DNA from: an uncultured Armatimonadota bacterium
GTDB lineage: Bacteria > Armatimonadota > Fimbriimonadia > Fimbriimonadales > Fimbriimonadaceae
Assembly: GCA_946478935.1 (NCBI GenBank)
Contig: CAMLEL010000100.1
Location: 1 to 7,870 of the forward strand
Reading direction: 5' to 3'
Length of the DNA: 7,870 bases
The position numbers and the translations under genes were made by a program. The notes under the pieces are model-generated. The model did not search any database and was not told where the DNA came from. It was given only the letters and a program-made list of their open reading frames with translations. Positions 5,638 to 7,870 of this stretch are shown piece after piece. Positions within the stretch are counted from its first letter, which is position 1; each line of letters starts with the position of its first letter.

Positions 5638-6648
5638 ATGAAACGCTATCGCGGCGAGGAATTGCCGGACGATCCTCGCATCGCCGTGATTGCAAATGAC
5701 GCGTTGGGAAATTTCGTTGCGGCAACTCCGCTGCTGCAAATGCTGCGATTCAAGTGGGAACCTTGCTACCTGGCTTACTATGGCGGCACCCGGACCCAGG
5801 AGCTGCAGGACGAATCCGACTTGTTCGATGATTCCTTTCTGTTACATGGAACGCCTTTCCGAGACTCGGTTCAAAGTGCGGTAAACCGATCGCCATTCGA
5901 CTTGATCGTCAACCTCGAACAGCAGACGATTGCCAGAGCCTTTGTTCCGGTACTGGCCACCGAAAACAGCTACGTGGTGGGCCCAGCAATGAACATGAAT
6001 GGTCGGGGCGAGCTTCCGTACGCCGATGACGAAGTTGGAAGATTGGCTGCCGACAAAGAGTGGCTTGCCGAAGATACGGCGGAGCGATACGCAATCCTTG
6101 ACACTGGATTCATCGGGGAAATATTCTGCCGGCTTTGCTACTTGGAAGGTCCTGTGCCAACCTACAGAGCCCCGAGCAGGGACCCGGGCAGGGACATTCC
6201 CGATGTATTGATCGCCACGGCCGCGAGTCTGCCGGAGAAACTGTGGCCGATCGAGAAGTGGGAAGCGGTGACTACTGACCTGATCCGTCAGAAGCATTCA
6301 GTGGGACTCTTGGGGGCAAAGCCCAGTGAACAGGGGCGTCATTGGAGAGGTGCGGAACTTGAGGAAAGACTGGTCCAGATTGGGGTGATGGACTTGCGTG
6401 GCGCCATGTCGCTACCTCAAGTCGTTGGAGCAATAGAGCGAGCAAAAGTTGTGCTGACGATCGACAACGGCATCCTGCACCTTGGGGCGGCAGCCGGAAC
6501 ACAAACCGTTGGGCTCTTCCGGCACGGGATCCATCGGCTTTGGGCACCTCCGTTTGCAAACCTGGATGTTCTTACTCCTGGCGAAGGCAGAGAGGTATCG
6601 GAGATTTCTATCGATGAAGTGCGGGAGGCTATGGCTCGTGCGCTTTGA
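5638..6648 (+). CDS. Glycosyltransferase family 9 (heptosyltransferase-like) protein
   Basis: GT9 enzymes are GT-B-fold transferases that move heptose or related sugars from an ADP-sugar onto LPS core or other envelope glycans on the cytoplasmic face of the inner membrane. The 336 residues match the family's usual length. N-terminal half: RIAVIANDALGNFVAATPLL (14-33), the position of the family's G-D-x-x-x-x-x-P motif. C-terminal half: VLIATAASLPEKLWPIEKW (190-208), like the P-x-A-x-x-x-K-x-W-P donor-binding stretch, and TIDNGILHLGAAAGTQTVG (274-292), the D-(T/S/N)-G-x-x-H-L-A/G motif. Odd point: Asn25 stands where WaaC-type enzymes have the catalytic-base Asp (G-D becomes G-N), so activity or chemistry may differ. 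No signal peptide or membrane segment is seen. The start is 10 bases after the PTPS stop with no clear Shine-Dalgarno; the end overlaps the next GT9 gene. Acceptor and sugar cannot be told. Confidence 0.85.
   Translation: MKRYRGEELPDDPRIAVIANDALGNFVAATPLLQMLRFKWEPCYLAYYGGTRTQELQDESDLFDDSFLLHGTPFRDSVQSAVNRSPFDLIVNLEQQTIARAFVPVLATENSYVVGPAMNMNGRGELPYADDEVGRLAADKEWLAEDTAERYAILDTGFIGEIFCRLCYLEGPVPTYRAPSRDPGRDIPDVLIATAASLPEKLWPIEKWEAVTTDLIRQKHSVGLLGAKPSEQGRHWRGAELEERLVQIGVMDLRGAMSLPQVVGAIERAKVVLTIDNGILHLGAAAGTQTVGLFRHGIHRLWAPPFANLDVLTPGEGREVSEISIDEVREAMARAL
6623..6628 (+). promoter_or_regulatory. Ribosome binding site choosing the GTG start of the second GT9 gene
   Basis: GGGAGG lies inside the end of the first GT9 gene, 9 bases before GTG 6638. 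It favours this GTG over the in-frame ATG at 6614 and over the much longer frame from 6482. Confidence 0.5.
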
Positions 6649-7564
6649 ACGATCCCTGATCGTTCTCAAAAGCTATCTTGGGGATACGGTCATGTCCACA
6701 CCCCTGGTACGGTCGGTAGGGGCCGAGTTTGGGGCCACGGACGTTCTGGGCTCCAGCATTTGTGAACAACTGTTGAGGTACCGAGACCTCCGATTGAGGT
6801 TCGAGAACTACGGAAGTTTGAAGAATCCGCTGGTTCTGTTTCGGGCGGCCCGCCGAGTTCGGCAGGGCCACTACGACGCAGCCTTTGTCGTGAACCGCAG
6901 CTTTCGGAGCGCACTTATGTGCCGGATGGCGGGGGTTCCTCGTCGCGTGGGCCATTCCACGGAGGGTCGGGGAAGCCTACTCACGGATCAGGTGAGCTAT
7001 GACGACGATCGAAATGAGGCCGAGTCCTACCTGGACTTGCTGCGGGCGATCCAGGTTGAGCCGAGATTTGTTGAGCCCTGTCTCGAATTGTCGGAAGCTG
7101 AGTCCCACAAAGGTCGTGAGATCGGTTCGGGCGCCACGATAGGCATTCAAGCGGGAGCGCGGCATGAATACAAGCGAATTCCGGCCGAGGTTTGGCACGA
7201 GGTGGGCAAGTGGCTGCAGTCTCGTGGCCACCGCTTGGCCTTCCTTGGTGGGGCCGAAGAGCGGCAACACTTGGCTGAGCTGAGACTTGAGGGAGTCGAC
7301 ATCGTGGGGAATTCCACGCTGCGCGAGACGTTGGGCGTCTTGGGAAGTTTGAAGGGGATGTTGGGCGGCGATACCGGCGTCATGCATCTTGCAGCGGCGG
7401 TAGGCACGCCCACGGTCACCGTTTTCGGGCGGACTTCGGCTAAGAAATGGGGTTGGTTTCGCGAACCACACCAGGTCATCCAAGCGAAGAACGGGGATAC
7501 GCGAACCGTGACCGCCGATGAGGTCATCACGGCGGCCGAGAGGGCTCTTTGCGCCTCGCGCTGA
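6638..7564 (+). CDS. Glycosyltransferase family 9, ADP-heptose:LPS heptosyltransferase-like (WaaF/RfaF type)
   Basis: Second GT9 enzyme, 308 residues from GTG 6638, within the range of the family. The N-terminus reads SLIVLKSYLGDTVMSTPLV (6-24), with Asp16 at the catalytic-base position that the upstream paralogue has lost. Further on come GIQAGARHEYKRIP (169-182), where the family binds the ADP-sugar phosphates, RLAFLGGAEE (199-208), and GGDTGVMHLAAAVGTPTVTVFG (243-264), the strongest GT9 signature. It resembles WaaF more than its neighbour does. The GTG start is chosen because GGGAGG lies 9 bases upstream and because translation then begins just before the first beta strand; ATG 6614 would add 8 residues. 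It overlaps the previous gene by 11 bases and the next by 16, so the three are probably co-translated. Expected role: adding a sugar to an LPS-like envelope glycan at the cytoplasmic membrane; the precise step is not shown. Confidence 0.9.
   Translation: MRFERSLIVLKSYLGDTVMSTPLVRSVGAEFGATDVLGSSICEQLLRYRDLRLRFENYGSLKNPLVLFRAARRVRQGHYDAAFVVNRSFRSALMCRMAGVPRRVGHSTEGRGSLLTDQVSYDDDRNEAESYLDLLRAIQVEPRFVEPCLELSEAESHKGREIGSGATIGIQAGARHEYKRIPAEVWHEVGKWLQSRGHRLAFLGGAEERQHLAELRLEGVDIVGNSTLRETLGVLGSLKGMLGGDTGVMHLAAAVGTPTVTVFGRTSAKKWGWFREPHQVIQAKNGDTRTVTADEVITAAERALCASR
7538..7544 (+). promoter_or_regulatory. Ribosome binding site for the TTG-started gene at the right edge
   Basis: GAGAGGG ends 4 bases before TTG 7549. 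The same heptamer serves the second permease (3914-3920). Together with the signal-peptide-like sequence that follows, it argues for TTG as the start. Confidence 0.4.
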
Positions 7565-7870
7565 TCATCCTGCTCCTGCTTAGTGGGGCTCTATGTCTTC
7601 CTGCCGATATGCTGATCCTCATTGCGCATGGTGAAGCGGGTGCGATCCCGGAAGAAAAGCTCTATTCTCATCCCACATGGCTCTTGTGGCCGAAGACCAG
7701 CGACGAGTTCCAGACCAATCGACTATTGGCGCTTCCGTCAGGCGTCGATTGGCAAACGCCGGACGGACGGCCTACTTTCCTTCAGCAGGGCGACCAGTGG
7801 ATCGTGGCCAATTCCGCCATTTGGGAATCGCGGGGATACTTCGCAGCCGCAAGAGACCATTTGAGGGGTC
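7549..7870 (+). CDS. Unrecognised exported protein, N-terminal part (3' end outside window)
   Basis: The frame starting at TTG 7549 is open to the window edge, 107 full codons. I do not recognise the family. The first 19 residues look like a signal peptide or signal anchor: Arg2, a long Leu/Ile run (ALIILLLLSGAL, 4-15), then LPA followed by Asp20, a plausible signal-peptidase I site. No proper lipobox is seen, since Cys16 follows Ala-Leu. The rest (HGEAGAIPEEKLYSHPTWLLW, and later IWESRGYFAAARDHLRG) is Trp-rich; the last stretch faintly recalls the start of a TPR helix pair, but that is weak. GAGAGGG precedes the TTG, and the start overlaps the GT9 stop by 16 bases, suggesting it belongs to the same envelope-glycan unit. 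In-frame ATG 7609 is an alternative start but would remove the signal sequence. A frame +2 reading from 7622 to 7864 is rejected as a shadow. Confidence 0.6.
   Translation, partial: MRLALIILLLLSGALCLPADMLILIAHGEAGAIPEEKLYSHPTWLLWPKTSDEFQTNRLLALPSGVDWQTPDGRPTFLQQGDQWIVANSAIWESRGYFAAARDHLRG

Noticed and set aside
6482..6637. N-terminal extension of the second GT9 gene to ATG 6482
   Set aside because: It would lie almost wholly inside the conserved 3' end of the first GT9 gene and adds residues unlike GT9; a Shine-Dalgarno sits before GTG 6638.
7622..7864. 80-residue frame +2 reading at the right edge
   Set aside because: Arg/Ser-rich shadow of the frame +1 gene from 7549, with no ribosome binding site or recognisable motif.
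1..7870. CRISPR array, transposon, phage, tRNA or anti-phage system
   Set aside because: No regularly spaced repeats, terminal inverted repeats, transposase, cloverleaf or defence-type domains were found on reading; the window is nearly fully occupied by metabolic, transport and envelope genes.

Overview
The window is a densely packed, plus-strand stretch of bacterial chromosome or metagenomic contig. No gap between genes is longer than about 40 bases, and several stop/start pairs overlap. It looks like a moderately GC-rich diderm bacterium, because it carries two GT9 (LPS heptosyltransferase-type) glycosyltransferases. The lineage is not settled by the sequence; an Armatimonadota-like or similar under-sampled phylum is only a guess. 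No tRNA, rRNA, CRISPR, insertion sequence or convincing intrinsic terminator was seen by eye.

Left block (1-2028): the 3' end of a PAS-domain sensory protein, then hisC (histidinol-phosphate / aromatic aminotransferase), then the first ~134 codons of a type I-beta DAHP synthase (aroF) coupled to hisC by an ATGA overlap. The hisC-aroF pair fits aromatic amino-acid and histidine synthesis.

Junction (about 2029-2069): aroF breaks off just after its GGAYKP motif, and the sequence turns into the tail of the first nucleotide-binding domain of a BMP/nucleoside-type ABC ATPase. The rest of aroF and most of the ATPase's first half are missing. This is either a real deletion/rearrangement or an assembly chimera, and it is the most important anomaly in the window.

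Middle block (2064-5627): the surviving second half of the ATPase, two BPD_transp_2 permeases resembling NupP/NupQ (each joined by an ATGA overlap), and 2 bases later a protein made of two tandem 6-pyruvoyl-tetrahydropterin synthase (PTPS) domains. The first PTPS domain keeps the zinc ligands but has lost the catalytic Cys and His; the second looks intact.

Right block (5638-7870): two GT9 glycosyltransferases with overlapping ends, then the start of an unrecognised exported protein read from a TTG codon and running off the window. The first GT9 lacks the usual catalytic-base Asp. These three genes probably form a cell-envelope glycan unit. A TAAAAT box 7 bases before the first GT9 start suggests a separate, possibly leaderless, promoter.
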